From: Chitinophaga vietnamensis
GTDB taxonomy: Bacteria; Bacteroidota; Bacteroidia; Chitinophagales; Chitinophagaceae
Assembly (NCBI RefSeq): GCF_902167635.1
Contig: NZ_CABHMS010000003.1
Location: forward strand, 434,001 to 498,000
Length of the DNA: 64,000 bases
Reading direction: 5' to 3'
Positions 35,758 through 44,452 of this stretch are shown one piece after another. The notes below the pieces were generated by a model. It ran no database searches and was not told where the DNA came from. It saw only the letters and a program-made list of their open reading frames with translations. Every line of letters begins with the position of its first letter. The stretch's first letter is position 1. The translations under genes were made by a program, and so were the position numbers.

Positions 35758-38700
35758 ATGCGTCAACCAGATCAACTTATGATATCAACCCGTAAAAGGG
35801 GCTTTCCTATGGCATACAGCAGGTGGCTGTTGCTCCTTCTTTTCTCCCTCATTGCCTATTCCTCATTCGCGCAAACACCCGCCCTGCCGGACGTTACACT
35901 GAAAGTAAACGGTATGCCGCTGGGTAGGGTGTTCAAAGCTATCGAAGAACAGACCGGTTACTATTTTATGTATAACACCCGCCAGGTGCAGGAAGAAGAC
36001 AAGGTAACCCTGCACCTCAGCAAAGTGAGTCTGGACAAGGTGCTCCACCAGTTGCTCGACCAGCGCGGTCTTACCTGGGAGTACCGCGATAAGGCCATTG
36101 TGCTGCGGCAAAAAAAAAATGATGCTATCTCCAATCAAATACCACCATATCCCGTAGAAGCTATATCACTGATCACGTTGAGAGGCAATGTAACAGATGA
36201 AAGTGGCGCACCGGTGCCGGGCGCCACTATTCTTGTAACAGGCAGCAACCGGGGCACCACTACTGATGCCAATGGCGCCTTCTCCCTCGCGGAAGTGCGC
36301 AAGGATGCCGTAATAGTGGCCAGCAGCCTGGGTTTCCAGCAGGAGGAATTAAAGCTCAACGGTCCGGCGCCGGTCCTCATCCGGCTGAAGCCTGCCATCT
36401 CTTCGCTCGGTGGCGTGAAGGTAATGTCCACCGGTTATGAGTGGGTGCCGCCTGAAAGGGCCACCGGTTCCTTTTCTTATATAGACGCCAAACTGGTGAA
36501 CCGCCGCGTGAGCATGGATGTGTTGAGCCGCCTGGAAGGCCTGGTGCCTGGCGTGCTCTTTAACCGTAATACGCAAACCAACAGCCTCGGTCAGCTCGAT
36601 ATCAGCATCCGGGGCCGCAGCACGTTATTTGCCAATGCCAAACCGCTCATCGTCGTGGATAATTTTCCTTACGAAGGTGACCTGAACAATATCAACCCCA
36701 ATGACGTTGCCAGCATCACGATATTAAAAGATGCAGCGGCCGCCTCGATCTGGGGCGCCCGCTCCGGCAACGGCGTGATCGTGATCACCACCCGGAAAGG
36801 CGCCCGCAACCAGCCACCACACGTAGATGTGAACGCCAACCTCACCATCGGCGAAAAACCTGATATCTACTATGATCCCCGGGTGATCAAATCCACCGAT
36901 TTCATCGATATAGAAAAAAAACTCTTCGGCATGGGATACTATGATGCCGATATACAAACCGGCTACAAATATCTCTCCCCCGTAGTACAAACATTGCTCG
37001 ACCAGCGCAATGGCCTCATCTCCGCCACAGATGCGGATAACCGCATCAATGCCTGGCGCAACAATGATGTAAGGCACGATATCAGTAAATATTTTTATCA
37101 GCCTTCCGTATCGCAACAATACGCTGTAAGCGTGCATGGCGGCAGCGAAACCAGCGACTACTATCTCTCTTTCGGCTACGACCGCAACCGCGGCAGCAAC
37201 AAAGGCGACCGCGGCAACCGCGTTACACTTGATTCCCGTTATAATGTTAATCTCACGAAGAAACTCGATTTTAATGCAGGCATCAACCTGGTGCAATCTA
37301 AACAGGTGACGAACGGGCAGGCGAATCAGATTGTGACTGACCCGTTCAGGGTTGGTAATATTTATCCCTATGCCCAATTAGTAGATAACAAAGGCAATGG
37401 ATTGATATTACCCCGGGGATATGCAAGAGATTATCTCGATACCGTAGGGCAGGGCAAGCTGCTCAATTGGCAATATAATCCGCTGGATGAAATAAAGTAT
37501 GCAGATAATATAGGCCGCCTCAATGATACGCGTGTTGATCTCAATTTGCGTTATAAATTCTTTAATGATCTCAATGCGGAAGTGTATTATCAGTACGAGA
37601 AACAAGATGTTGCCCAAAGAAATTTTTATGATACTACCACTTACTATACCCGTGACTACATCAACCGGTTTGCGCAGATCAACACCAATGATGGAACAGT
37701 TGATTACGTAGTGCCATTAGGGGGAATAGAGAAGGAAGACGACAATGCGCTGGTAGCGCATCGGGGCCGTTTGCAGCTGAATTATAGCCATAGTTGGTAT
37801 AGCGATCACGAATTTTATGCGCTGGCAGGTGCAGAAATCAGTCAGGCCGAAATTAATAATGATGGCCGTACACTTTTCGGCTACAGCAAGGAGACCAACC
37901 AGGACCAACCGGTGAGTACGCAGCAGTATTATCAGATCAGACCGATTGGTTATGATGTAATCTATCATCCCACAACCAGGTCGCACTTTACAGACCGTTA
38001 TCTCGCTTATTATGGCAATGCGAGCTATGTCTACAAAAAGCGCTATGTACTTACAGGGAGTGTAAGGGTAGATAAATCCAATCTGTTCGGTGTACGAACT
38101 AATCAGAAATCACTGCCACTTTATTCTGCTGGCTTTTCATGGGATGTTAGCAAAGAGAGTTTCTATCATATTAATTGGCTGCCATTATTCAGGGTAAGAA
38201 CTACTTACGGTTATAATGGTAACATAAACAAGAATGTATCCGCATATACTACACTCTCTACCGCAGGAGCAGGCATTACACCTTATTCTGCAGATGTCTT
38301 CAATGTGGTGAACAATCCTGGTAATCCCGGGCTAAGGTGGGAGAAGGTAAGGGTGCTTAATACAGCATTGGACTTCGCGCTGCGTAATAATAGGTTATCC
38401 GGTACTATTGAATACTATAACAAAAAAGGGTTGGACCTTTTCGGAAATTCTCCTCTGCCCGGCTCTTCAGGGATGACGACCTATTTTGGTAACACAGCAT
38501 CGAATAAAGTACATGGTGTAGATATCAACTTGTCATCCGTCAATGTACACAATAAACAATGGGTGTGGCAAACCAATTTTGTTTTCTCCTATGCCACTGA
38601 CAAAGTCACCAAATATGATGCGATCATAGCAGGACCTGGTTACGTCAATAGTAATAATTTTAATATTCTGCCAATGGTCGGCAAGCCTTTGTTTTCGGTT

Positions 38701-39327
38701 TACAGTTACAGATGGGCAGGGCTAGATCACAATACAGGTGATCCGCTTGGATACCTTAATGGCAAACCAAGTAATGATTGGGTAGGTATTATTGGCAATA
38801 CATCAGGTGACAGTCTTGTTTACAATGGTCCCGCAAGGCCTACGATATTTGGATCATTAAGAAATACATTTACCTGGAAAGGGTTTTCACTGTCTGTAAA
38901 TATTATCTACAAGTTTAACTATTATTTCAGGCGTCCCACTATAAGTTATTATAGCCTCTTTAGCGCATGGGGTATGCACAAGGATTATTATAGCAGATGG
39001 CAACATCCTGGTGATGAGCAATTTACTAATGTTCCTTCCATTAGCTGGCCCCCAATTGCAAACATGGCTAGAGAAACCTTCTATCAAAATGCCACACCGC
39101 TGGTTGAAAAAGGAGATCATATCCGCTTACAAGATATAAGCCTTGTTTATGATCTGGACCGTGTGCGTTTCAATGGGCTACCCTTCTCCCATTTGCAGGT
39201 ATACGCATATATCAATAATTTAGGTATCATCTGGAAAGCCAATCATGCGGGGTTGGATCCGGATATCTATATGGGAAGTTTACCTTCGTCTCGTAGTTAT
39301 TCGCTGGGTATGAGAGCTAATTTTTAA
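35758..39327 (+). CDS. SusC-type TonB-dependent receptor with STN domain, mosaic composition
   Basis: Up to 1189 residues. Internal starts at 35779 and 35809 (MAYSRWLLLLLFSLIAYSSF) place the signal peptide at the very N-terminus and are equally possible. Domains: STN (about 45-115), carboxypeptidase-regulatory-like (about 140-220), plug (about 235-350) with the family motif PPERATGSFSYID, then the barrel ending in a terminal Phe (LGMRANF). It imports an unknown ligand with its SusD. The first 1.45 kb is GC-rich like the surroundings; from about 37230 onward the gene is distinctly AT-richer, as are the next two genes. This suggests recombination inside the gene. Confidence 0.93.
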   Translation: MRQPDQLMISTRKRGFPMAYSRWLLLLLFSLIAYSSFAQTPALPDVTLKVNGMPLGRVFKAIEEQTGYYFMYNTRQVQEEDKVTLHLSKVSLDKVLHQLLDQRGLTWEYRDKAIVLRQKKNDAISNQIPPYPVEAISLITLRGNVTDESGAPVPGATILVTGSNRGTTTDANGAFSLAEVRKDAVIVASSLGFQQEELKLNGPAPVLIRLKPAISSLGGVKVMSTGYEWVPPERATGSFSYIDAKLVNRRVSMDVLSRLEGLVPGVLFNRNTQTNSLGQLDISIRGRSTLFANAKPLIVVDNFPYEGDLNNINPNDVASITILKDAAAASIWGARSGNGVIVITTRKGARNQPPHVDVNANLTIGEKPDIYYDPRVIKSTDFIDIEKKLFGMGYYDADIQTGYKYLSPVVQTLLDQRNGLISATDADNRINAWRNNDVRHDISKYFYQPSVSQQYAVSVHGGSETSDYYLSFGYDRNRGSNKGDRGNRVTLDSRYNVNLTKKLDFNAGINLVQSKQVTNGQANQIVTDPFRVGNIYPYAQLVDNKGNGLILPRGYARDYLDTVGQGKLLNWQYNPLDEIKYADNIGRLNDTRVDLNLRYKFFNDLNAEVYYQYEKQDVAQRNFYDTTTYYTRDYINRFAQINTNDGTVDYVVPLGGIEKEDDNALVAHRGRLQLNYSHSWYSDHEFYALAGAEISQAEINNDGRTLFGYSKETNQDQPVSTQQYYQIRPIGYDVIYHPTTRSHFTDRYLAYYGNASYVYKKRYVLTGSVRVDKSNLFGVRTNQKSLPLYSAGFSWDVSKESFYHINWLPLFRVRTTYGYNGNINKNVSAYTTLSTAGAGITPYSADVFNVVNNPGNPGLRWEKVRVLNTALDFALRNNRLSGTIEYYNKKGLDLFGNSPLPGSSGMTTYFGNTASNKVHGVDINLSSVNVHNKQWVWQTNFVFSYATDKVTKYDAIIAGPGYVNSNNFNILPMVGKPLFSVYSYRWAGLDHNTGDPLGYLNGKPSNDWVGIIGNTSGDSLVYNGPARPTIFGSLRNTFTWKGFSLSVNIIYKFNYYFRRPTISYYSLFSAWGMHKDYYSRWQHPGDEQFTNVPSISWPPIANMARETFYQNATPLVEKGDHIRLQDISLVYDLDRVRFNGLPFSHLQVYAYINNLGIIWKANHAGLDPDIYMGSLPSSRSYSLGMRANF

Positions 39328-39338
39328 ATTGTTGGATA

Positions 39339-40703
39339 ATGAAGATGCATTTTTCAGTTAGTTTGATAGCACTATTATGCATGGTGGCAGCATGTAGCAA
39401 GGAGAAAGAATATCTGAATGAAAAACCTGATCATAGCCTTTCTACGGTATCGACATTAGCCGATTGTCAAGGGTTACTAAATAACGAATTTGTCTTCAAT
39501 TTCCTGTCAACAACAAACTTCGGCACAATTACGGCAGATGAGTTTCATGTACAGGATGCCAATTTACTCACAGTTTCAGCTATTGCCCGAAATACCTACC
39601 TGTTCGCACAGGACATCTATCAAGCGCAATCCGACAATGGCAACTGGAACAATCCTTACCAGGCAATTTATTATACTAATGTTGTGCTTGATTTCCTGGA
39701 TAATTTCCAACCTGTCGCCAATCAACAGGTAGTGCGCGACAATATTCGCGGCGCAGCTTTGTTCCTGCGTGCCTATTTTTCTTACTGCCTGTTGGAGAAC
39801 TTCTCATTGCCCTACGACCCGGCAACAGCAAACATAAACCTTGGAATTCCGCTGCGGCTGACTTCCGATCCAGCTGCTCATTCTACCAGGGCTACTGTAG
39901 CGGAATGTTATAAACAGATATTGGCGGACCTTATGCGAGCAAAATTGCTTTTGCCACTTACTGTATCTATCCAGACAAAACCCTCAAAAGTGTGTGCCTA
40001 TGCTCTGTTGGCAAGAGTTTACTTGGGTATGGCAGATTACCAGAATGCCTTGTTGTACGCAGATAGCAGCCTTCAGCTCAATAATAAACTGGATGACTAC
40101 AACAATATTCAACCACTTGATAATAGCATTTCAGGTACATTGCTTTCTGAGGATATCTTTCATACTACGTCCGTTCCCGCAGAAGTATTACAGGTACAAG
40201 TTACATTAGTCGACTCTTCACTGTTTAATCTTTATACTGATAACGACCTGCGTAAACAGCTTTTTTACAAGGATATAAATGGACCGGTGTATAGGGGTAC
40301 TTATGATTATAGGGGTATGATATACTCTGGTCTGGCTAATGATGAAATATATCTGATACGGGCGGAGTGCTTTGCACGCAATGGGGATGTTGCCAATGCC
40401 ATGGCCGACCTAAATACTTTATTGAAGCAACGCTTTGTTAGAAATACATTTGTACCATACGCCGCTGCGAATGGAGATGATGCATTGGCTAGCATATTAC
40501 AGGAGAGAAGAAAGGAACTGGTGTGCCGCGGGCTTCGCTGGACAGACCTGCGTCGCCTGAACCGCGAAGGACGGTTTAAGACAACTTTGGTACGAGTGGC
40601 GTCCGGACAAACATACACATTGCCGCCAGGAGACCCCAGATATGCAATGCCATTCCCACCGGAGGAGATCAAATTGAGCGGTATTCCACAGAATGTGAGA
40701 TAA
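39339..40703 (+). CDS. SusD/RagB-type surface lipoprotein
   Basis: 454 residues with a lipoprotein signal (SLIALLCMVAAC, Cys20, then SKEKEYL). The N-terminal region has EKPDHSLSTVSTLADCQGLL, and TPR-like helices follow (ARVYLGMADYQNALLYADS). The C-terminal part has LIRAECFARNGDVANAMADL and RRKELVCRGLRWTDLRRLN, both typical of SusD. It caps the SusC barrel and captures ligand at the cell surface. The gap to susC is 11 bp. Base composition is AT-rich, as in the 3' part of susC. Confidence 0.92.
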   Translation: MKMHFSVSLIALLCMVAACSKEKEYLNEKPDHSLSTVSTLADCQGLLNNEFVFNFLSTTNFGTITADEFHVQDANLLTVSAIARNTYLFAQDIYQAQSDNGNWNNPYQAIYYTNVVLDFLDNFQPVANQQVVRDNIRGAALFLRAYFSYCLLENFSLPYDPATANINLGIPLRLTSDPAAHSTRATVAECYKQILADLMRAKLLLPLTVSIQTKPSKVCAYALLARVYLGMADYQNALLYADSSLQLNNKLDDYNNIQPLDNSISGTLLSEDIFHTTSVPAEVLQVQVTLVDSSLFNLYTDNDLRKQLFYKDINGPVYRGTYDYRGMIYSGLANDEIYLIRAECFARNGDVANAMADLNTLLKQRFVRNTFVPYAAANGDDALASILQERRKELVCRGLRWTDLRRLNREGRFKTTLVRVASGQTYTLPPGDPRYAMPFPPEEIKLSGIPQNVR

Positions 40704-40721
40704 AGCATATAATTTTCTTTT

Positions 40722-42125
40722 ATGAGATGGTTGTCATGTTTTTTACTTTTGTTGTTGATGCAGCATCTATCAGCAAATGCTCAAAAGCATGCGAAAATAT
40801 CCGGACGGATTGACGGCTTGAAAATTGGAGATACTGTGCAGTTGAAAGTTTATGACTATGGATATTATGAGTTGAGGTTTCTTCAACAAACCTTTACTGC
40901 TGTGGTAAAGAATGATGGCTATTTCTCTTTCGATATCTTAAACCTGTCATATCCGCATTATATACAAGTGATTCCATCAGTTGCATCATTAACGTCCGAT
41001 AAAACGATCCAAGCTTTGCTGGAAAGTGGTGATAGTATTGTTGTGACAACTAACGCCAACGGATATACGTATTCAGGCCGGGGTGCTGCAAAATTTAGAT
41101 ATGCTCAAATGTACCATGCTAAGTATTATCTTTTTTGGGGAGATGCAAAAGAGATGCGCTATGGATTTGAAAAGATGGATAGTACTAATCGGGTGCTCCT
41201 GCGGTATTTGGAAAGTCATCGTGCGGACTTTAGTGAGGCCGCATTTACCATGCTGATTGCGGACTTGTTAGGTGCAGCTGAAGTGGATAAAGGTATCTAT
41301 GTTTCTTTCCGTGATATACCAAATGACAGTTTGTATCAGTGGTTAAACGGATATAGTAATGATAATGGCATCCTGTTGCGCACCTATCCTTATCCCCAAC
41401 CGGCTGTATTACAGTATAGTAGCCTTTTGGGGCCTGGTATTATTCAGTACTTCCAGTTGAATAACAAGATAATGGGCCATTCATCACCTTCGGTGCAAAC
41501 TATTTACGATAGCTTGGTACACTATGCAGAAGGCGGCTTAAGGAGCCGCCTTCTCAGTTCATACATATATCAGTTGAAAGATGTGGGGCAGGATGTTAGC
41601 AACCTTGTCAATGATGCGCTTTCCTATATTACTACCGATAATTGCCGAACGTTGATTGAGAACATCAAGCGAACCAGGGTTAGAGGTGAGCCGGCTTTCA
41701 GCTTCTCCCTACCCGATACAGCTGGCGTGTTCCATCATCTGGAAAGCCTGCGTAACAAAGTGGTGGTGTTGGATTTTTGGTTTACAGGCTGTTACTCTTG
41801 TCAGGAGTTGGTCCCTTACCTGAAAATAGTCATGGATAAATTTAATAATGGAGAGGTTGTCTTTGTAAGTATTAGCATTGACGCAGATCGAAATAAATGG
41901 ATATGCAGCGTTCAGGATGGTAGGTATGGACCATCGAACGCTTTACATCTTTTCACGGCAGGCATGGGGGGAGAGCATGAAGTGATCACACAATATAACA
42001 TTACCGGTTACCCAACGTTGTTAATAATAGATAAAAATGGGAAACTAGGTGGTATTCCTAAAGATCCTCGCTCTGATAACGGTGTGGGAATGATCAACAT
42101 GATCAACCAGGCATTATTGAAATAA
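40722..42125 (+). CDS. TlpA-like thioredoxin-domain protein with long N-terminal domain
   Basis: 467 residues with a signal peptide (ending LSANAQ). The first 330 residues are a DUF4369-like beta domain (ISGRIDGLKIGDTVQLKVYD) plus a helical region. The last 130 are a TlpA/AhpC-type thioredoxin fold with Cys357-x-x-Cys360 in FWFTGCYSCQELVPYL and the cis-Pro segment ITGYPTLLIIDKNGK. It should work as a periplasmic thiol-disulfide reductase. It is third in the susC-susD operon (18-bp gap) and meets the small two-cysteine protein genes tail to tail. That context suggests these proteins may be its clients, which is inference. Confidence 0.9.
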   Translation: MRWLSCFLLLLLMQHLSANAQKHAKISGRIDGLKIGDTVQLKVYDYGYYELRFLQQTFTAVVKNDGYFSFDILNLSYPHYIQVIPSVASLTSDKTIQALLESGDSIVVTTNANGYTYSGRGAAKFRYAQMYHAKYYLFWGDAKEMRYGFEKMDSTNRVLLRYLESHRADFSEAAFTMLIADLLGAAEVDKGIYVSFRDIPNDSLYQWLNGYSNDNGILLRTYPYPQPAVLQYSSLLGPGIIQYFQLNNKIMGHSSPSVQTIYDSLVHYAEGGLRSRLLSSYIYQLKDVGQDVSNLVNDALSYITTDNCRTLIENIKRTRVRGEPAFSFSLPDTAGVFHHLESLRNKVVVLDFWFTGCYSCQELVPYLKIVMDKFNNGEVVFVSISIDADRNKWICSVQDGRYGPSNALHLFTAGMGGEHEVITQYNITGYPTLLIIDKNGKLGGIPKDPRSDNGVGMINMINQALLK

Positions 42126-42129
42126 ATTC

Positions 42130-42423
42130 TCATCGAAATATTGAACCTGGATTTTTCACCGCTACATAAGTCGCAGGGTATTGATCGGTAAGGGGAAGAA
42201 CAATAGACGGAGGTTCGTTGGATGCAATAATACAGGTATATTTTGGATCTGCCGGCAAGCAAGACTTTCCTGAAGGTAGGCTTAAACGCCATTTCATACC
42301 GTCTGTTGTCAGTTCACCAAAGTAAATATAGGCGGTATCTGTTGGCTTACGAAAAGCAAAAATAACACCACACAATAATATTAACATAAATAAGCCATGT
42401 TGTCGAAGGAAATTCTTTCTCAT
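42130..42423 (-). CDS. Small exported two-cysteine protein, paralogue 3 (divergent)
   Basis: 97 residues. A hydrophobic N-terminal stretch (LFMLILLCGVIFAF) is followed by a mature part with the family pattern: G-x-KW-x-L, PSGKSC (Cys55), TCIIASNEP (Cys64), then PATY. The C-terminus differs from the GNAFIYN of the other two copies. It lies 141 bp behind paralogue 2 and ends 4 bp from the thioredoxin-gene stop. It resembles DUF6520-type small Bacteroidota proteins, with modest certainty. Function unknown. Confidence 0.75.
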   Translation of the reverse strand: MRKNFLRQHGLFMLILLCGVIFAFRKPTDTAYIYFGELTTDGMKWRLSLPSGKSCLPADPKYTCIIASNEPPSIVLPLTDQYPATYVAVKNPGSIFR

Positions 42424-42531
42424 AATGGTATAGTTATGGGTTACAAATAGAAGCGGGTTTCACTTAAAGAGAAAGGAAGTTAGAGATAACTACTGCAATA
42501 ACGTTGCATAGATAAATAAGATGCCGGAATA

Positions 42532-42552
42532 CTATCGTAGAAGCATTCCGGC
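42532..42552 (-). terminator. Hairpin after small-protein paralogue 2
   Basis: TGCCGGAAT (42532-42540) pairs with ATTCCGGCA (42544-42552), enclosing a short loop region, 12 bp beyond the stop of paralogue 2. No strong U-run follows on the minus strand. Confidence 0.45.
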
Positions 42553-42564
42553 ACATAAGTACGA

Positions 42565-42852
42565 CTAATTATAGATGAAGGCGTTACCGCTTATGATCGT
42601 ATAAGTAGCCGGAAATGAATTGGTCAGAGCCAATACTGTCGACTGCGGTTCACTGGATGAGATAAGGCATGCAAACGAGGAACTGGTACTGCAACTTTTC
42701 CCGGAGGGTGCAGTGAGCTGCCATTTAACTCCAGAAGTAGTCCATACGCCATAGTAAAATGATGCCGCACGCGCTTTTTTTGCATCTGCAAAAGCCCCGC
42801 CAATGCCAATGAGCATTATGAGGCAAAACATTGAAAGATTTGTCTTTGTCAT
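42565..42852 (-). CDS. Small exported two-cysteine protein, paralogue 2
   Basis: 95 residues. The signal peptide (MFCLIMLIGIGGAFADA) is followed by a mature part of about 70 residues with FYYGVWTTSGVKWQL, PSGKSC (Cys54), ACLISSSEPQ (Cys62) and VLALTNSFPATYTI, ending GNAFIYN. The last 25 residues are nearly identical to paralogue 1, so this part is under strong constraint or recently copied. The two cysteines, eight residues apart, could form one disulfide. There is no double-glycine leader and no modifying enzyme nearby. Confidence 0.8.
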   Translation of the reverse strand: MTKTNLSMFCLIMLIGIGGAFADAKKARAASFYYGVWTTSGVKWQLTAPSGKSCSTSSSFACLISSSEPQSTVLALTNSFPATYTIISGNAFIYN

Positions 42853-43074
42853 GGTTATAATTTATTAGATTAAAGAATAATCACGCTTTTCCCGCGTAAG
42901 GAGAGTAACAGGCCATCGGATGAAAGGCCCTGGAAGTTCATGGTGGGTAAAAACAAACTGGCACCTGCAAAAGCAGATGAGACATATGCATAGGGGCACC
43001 ACGGAGAATGTGGCATTTGCTAGATGACCGGTTTTCATTCAGATACTCTAAGTTGGCAAAGTTGGTATTCTGTA

Positions 43075-43111
43075 AAAACCATTACCACAGCACTGCTGTG
43101 GTAATGGTTTT
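43075..43111 (-). terminator. Strong terminator after small-protein paralogue 1
   Basis: Perfect 18-bp arms, 43075-43092 and 43094-43111, around a single central base (loop of about five bases in practice). The arm ends in an A/T-run (AAAACC and GGTTTT), as in a bidirectional terminator. It lies 6 bp beyond the stop of paralogue 1. Confidence 0.8.
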
Positions 43112-43117
43112 AATGTG

Positions 43118-43405
43118 TTAGTTGTAAATAAAAGCATTGCCACTAACGATGGTATAAGTGGCCGGAAATGAGTTGGTCAAGGCCAGGACCGTTGCCTGCG
43201 GCTCATTTGAGAAGATAATACAGGCAAGAGCAGATGCGGTATTACAGGATTTTCCACTGGGAGGTGCGAGTTGCCATTTCAAACCGCCGCCAGTAGCAGT
43301 GCCATAGTAAAGCGTGCCACGTGCACCAGGCCTCGCCTTCGCAAACGCCGCCCCAACGCCAATCAGCAATACCAGCAAAAATAATCCGGGTTTTACATTT
43401 TTCAT
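43118..43405 (-). CDS. Small exported two-cysteine protein, paralogue 1
   Basis: 95 residues. The signal peptide (GLFLLVLLIGVGAAFAKA) precedes a mature part with LYYGTATGGGLKWQL, PSGKSC (Cys54), ACIIFSNEPQ (Cys62) and VLALTNSFPATYTI, ending GNAFIYN. It follows the MauE-like gene after 12 bp, so the two form one transcript that ends at the strong hairpin just downstream. DUF6520-type proteins beside MauE/DoxX-like proteins are, to my memory, a recurring Bacteroidota pair. Function unknown; a periplasmic or surface peptide whose disulfide matters is the best guess. Confidence 0.8.
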   Translation of the reverse strand: MKNVKPGLFLLVLLIGVGAAFAKARPGARGTLYYGTATGGGLKWQLAPPSGKSCNTASALACIIFSNEPQATVLALTNSFPATYTIVSGNAFIYN

Positions 43406-43417
43406 GGATCAAAGGTT

Positions 43418-43843
43418 TTATGGGTGAATAATAAATTCCTTCTTCCTCTCAATAAAATACCCCACCAACGCCGCCACACATCCCCCTCCGCTCAGCAGCA
43501 ACTGTTTCGGCCACGACTCCAGTTTAATGATACCACTACAAGAGCAAGGCGTTCTCGGAAAGAGATGTAATAATATCGCAGCGGCATAAGCCGCATACAG
43601 GAATAAGAGGCCGGCAGCCGCCAGCAGGGCGGATTTGCGGAACCTGTCGTTGGTAAGAAAAAAGGCGATGATCAACCCCGCCGGCGGCAATACCCAGATG
43701 AGCACGGATGATAGTAATTTAGGCACTGGTTGCGCATACATATCGTGTTGGTATATCTCCCACTCAAACCACCTGCTGAAGCAGGCATATACGAAAAAGA
43801 GCGCGATCAATACAGCGATGCCCTTGGCATAGTATTTCTTCAT
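43418..43843 (-). CDS. MauE/DoxX-like redox-associated membrane protein
   Basis: About 141 residues from the ATG at 43843 (MKKYYAKGIAVLIALFFVYA); an upstream in-frame start at 43885 lacks the membrane start. Four membrane helices are visible. Between helices three and four lies PCSCSGI, a Cys-x-Cys pair as in MauE-type proteins, which help make disulfides in methylamine dehydrogenase. No methylamine genes are present. The gene heads the operon of the small two-cysteine proteins, so forming or passing on their disulfide is a reasonable hypothesis. Confidence 0.82.
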   Translation of the reverse strand: MKKYYAKGIAVLIALFFVYACFSRWFEWEIYQHDMYAQPVPKLLSSVLIWVLPPAGLIIAFFLTNDRFRKSALLAAAGLLFLYAAYAAAILLHLFPRTPCSCSGIIKLESWPKQLLLSGGGCVAALVGYFIERKKEFIIHP

Positions 43844-43915
43844 AGAGTTTCCTTCAAATTGCGTACATACCGCTTTTTTCCGCAAGGTAATCGCATCGAC
43901 TGCGACCCCACTGCG

Positions 43916-44452
43916 TTATATATGCAGTACCTTATTAACAGTAGCCCAGTTGCGGGTGGTAGCCACCGTTTTCAGTTTCTTTTCTAAAAACATATTGGTA
44001 AATACCGGCTTCTCCATCTCCTTATGACTGGCAATGTATACTTCCCGGTTGTGGAAATAAAAGCGTTCCTGCTCTGATTGAAACGCCAGGAAGGCTTCCT
44101 GCAGCGCCTTTGACGGCGCCTCATGCAGAAAGGCAATATAAAGTTTACGATCTTCCGAGGGCTGGATAGTACCATAAGGATGATGCGCCACTACCGCCTC
44201 CATTTCGGCTGTGCTGCGCAGAAATACGTTCACCGCATATCCCAGGTCGCGCTCCAGGCGCGCATGTATCTTTTTCAGAAGCAGCTGTTCATCTGCCTCC
44301 GGCGACTCAAAAATCACGTTGCCGCTTTGGATATAGGTCTTTACCTGCTTGAATTTAAGGGCCTCGAACATGCCGCGCAGGTCCTCCATTTTAATGATCT
44401 TCTGCCCGCTCACATTGATACCTCTCAACAGCGCGATGTACCTCGTCGTCAT
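43916..44452 (-). CDS. DUF1697 family protein
   Basis: 178 residues. The opening is typical of DUF1697: YIALLRGINVSGQKIIKMED, then FKQVKTYIQSGNVIFESPEA. The family is common in bacteria, cytoplasmic, and of unknown function, with a ferredoxin-like repeat fold. Its first 62 bases overlap the 3' end of the MFS gene in another frame, which points to one transcript and coupled translation. Confidence 0.92.
   Translation of the reverse strand: MTTRYIALLRGINVSGQKIIKMEDLRGMFEALKFKQVKTYIQSGNVIFESPEADEQLLLKKIHARLERDLGYAVNVFLRSTAEMEAVVAHHPYGTIQPSEDRKLYIAFLHEAPSKALQEAFLAFQSEQERFYFHNREVYIASHKEMEKPVFTNMFLEKKLKTVATTRNWATVNKVLHI

Noticed and set aside
42130-43405. Small proteins considered as RiPP or bacteriocin precursors
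   Set aside because: They have ordinary Sec-type signals, no double-glycine leader, and no modifying enzyme, ABC peptidase-transporter or immunity gene nearby. The MauE-like and TlpA-like context points to disulfide chemistry instead.
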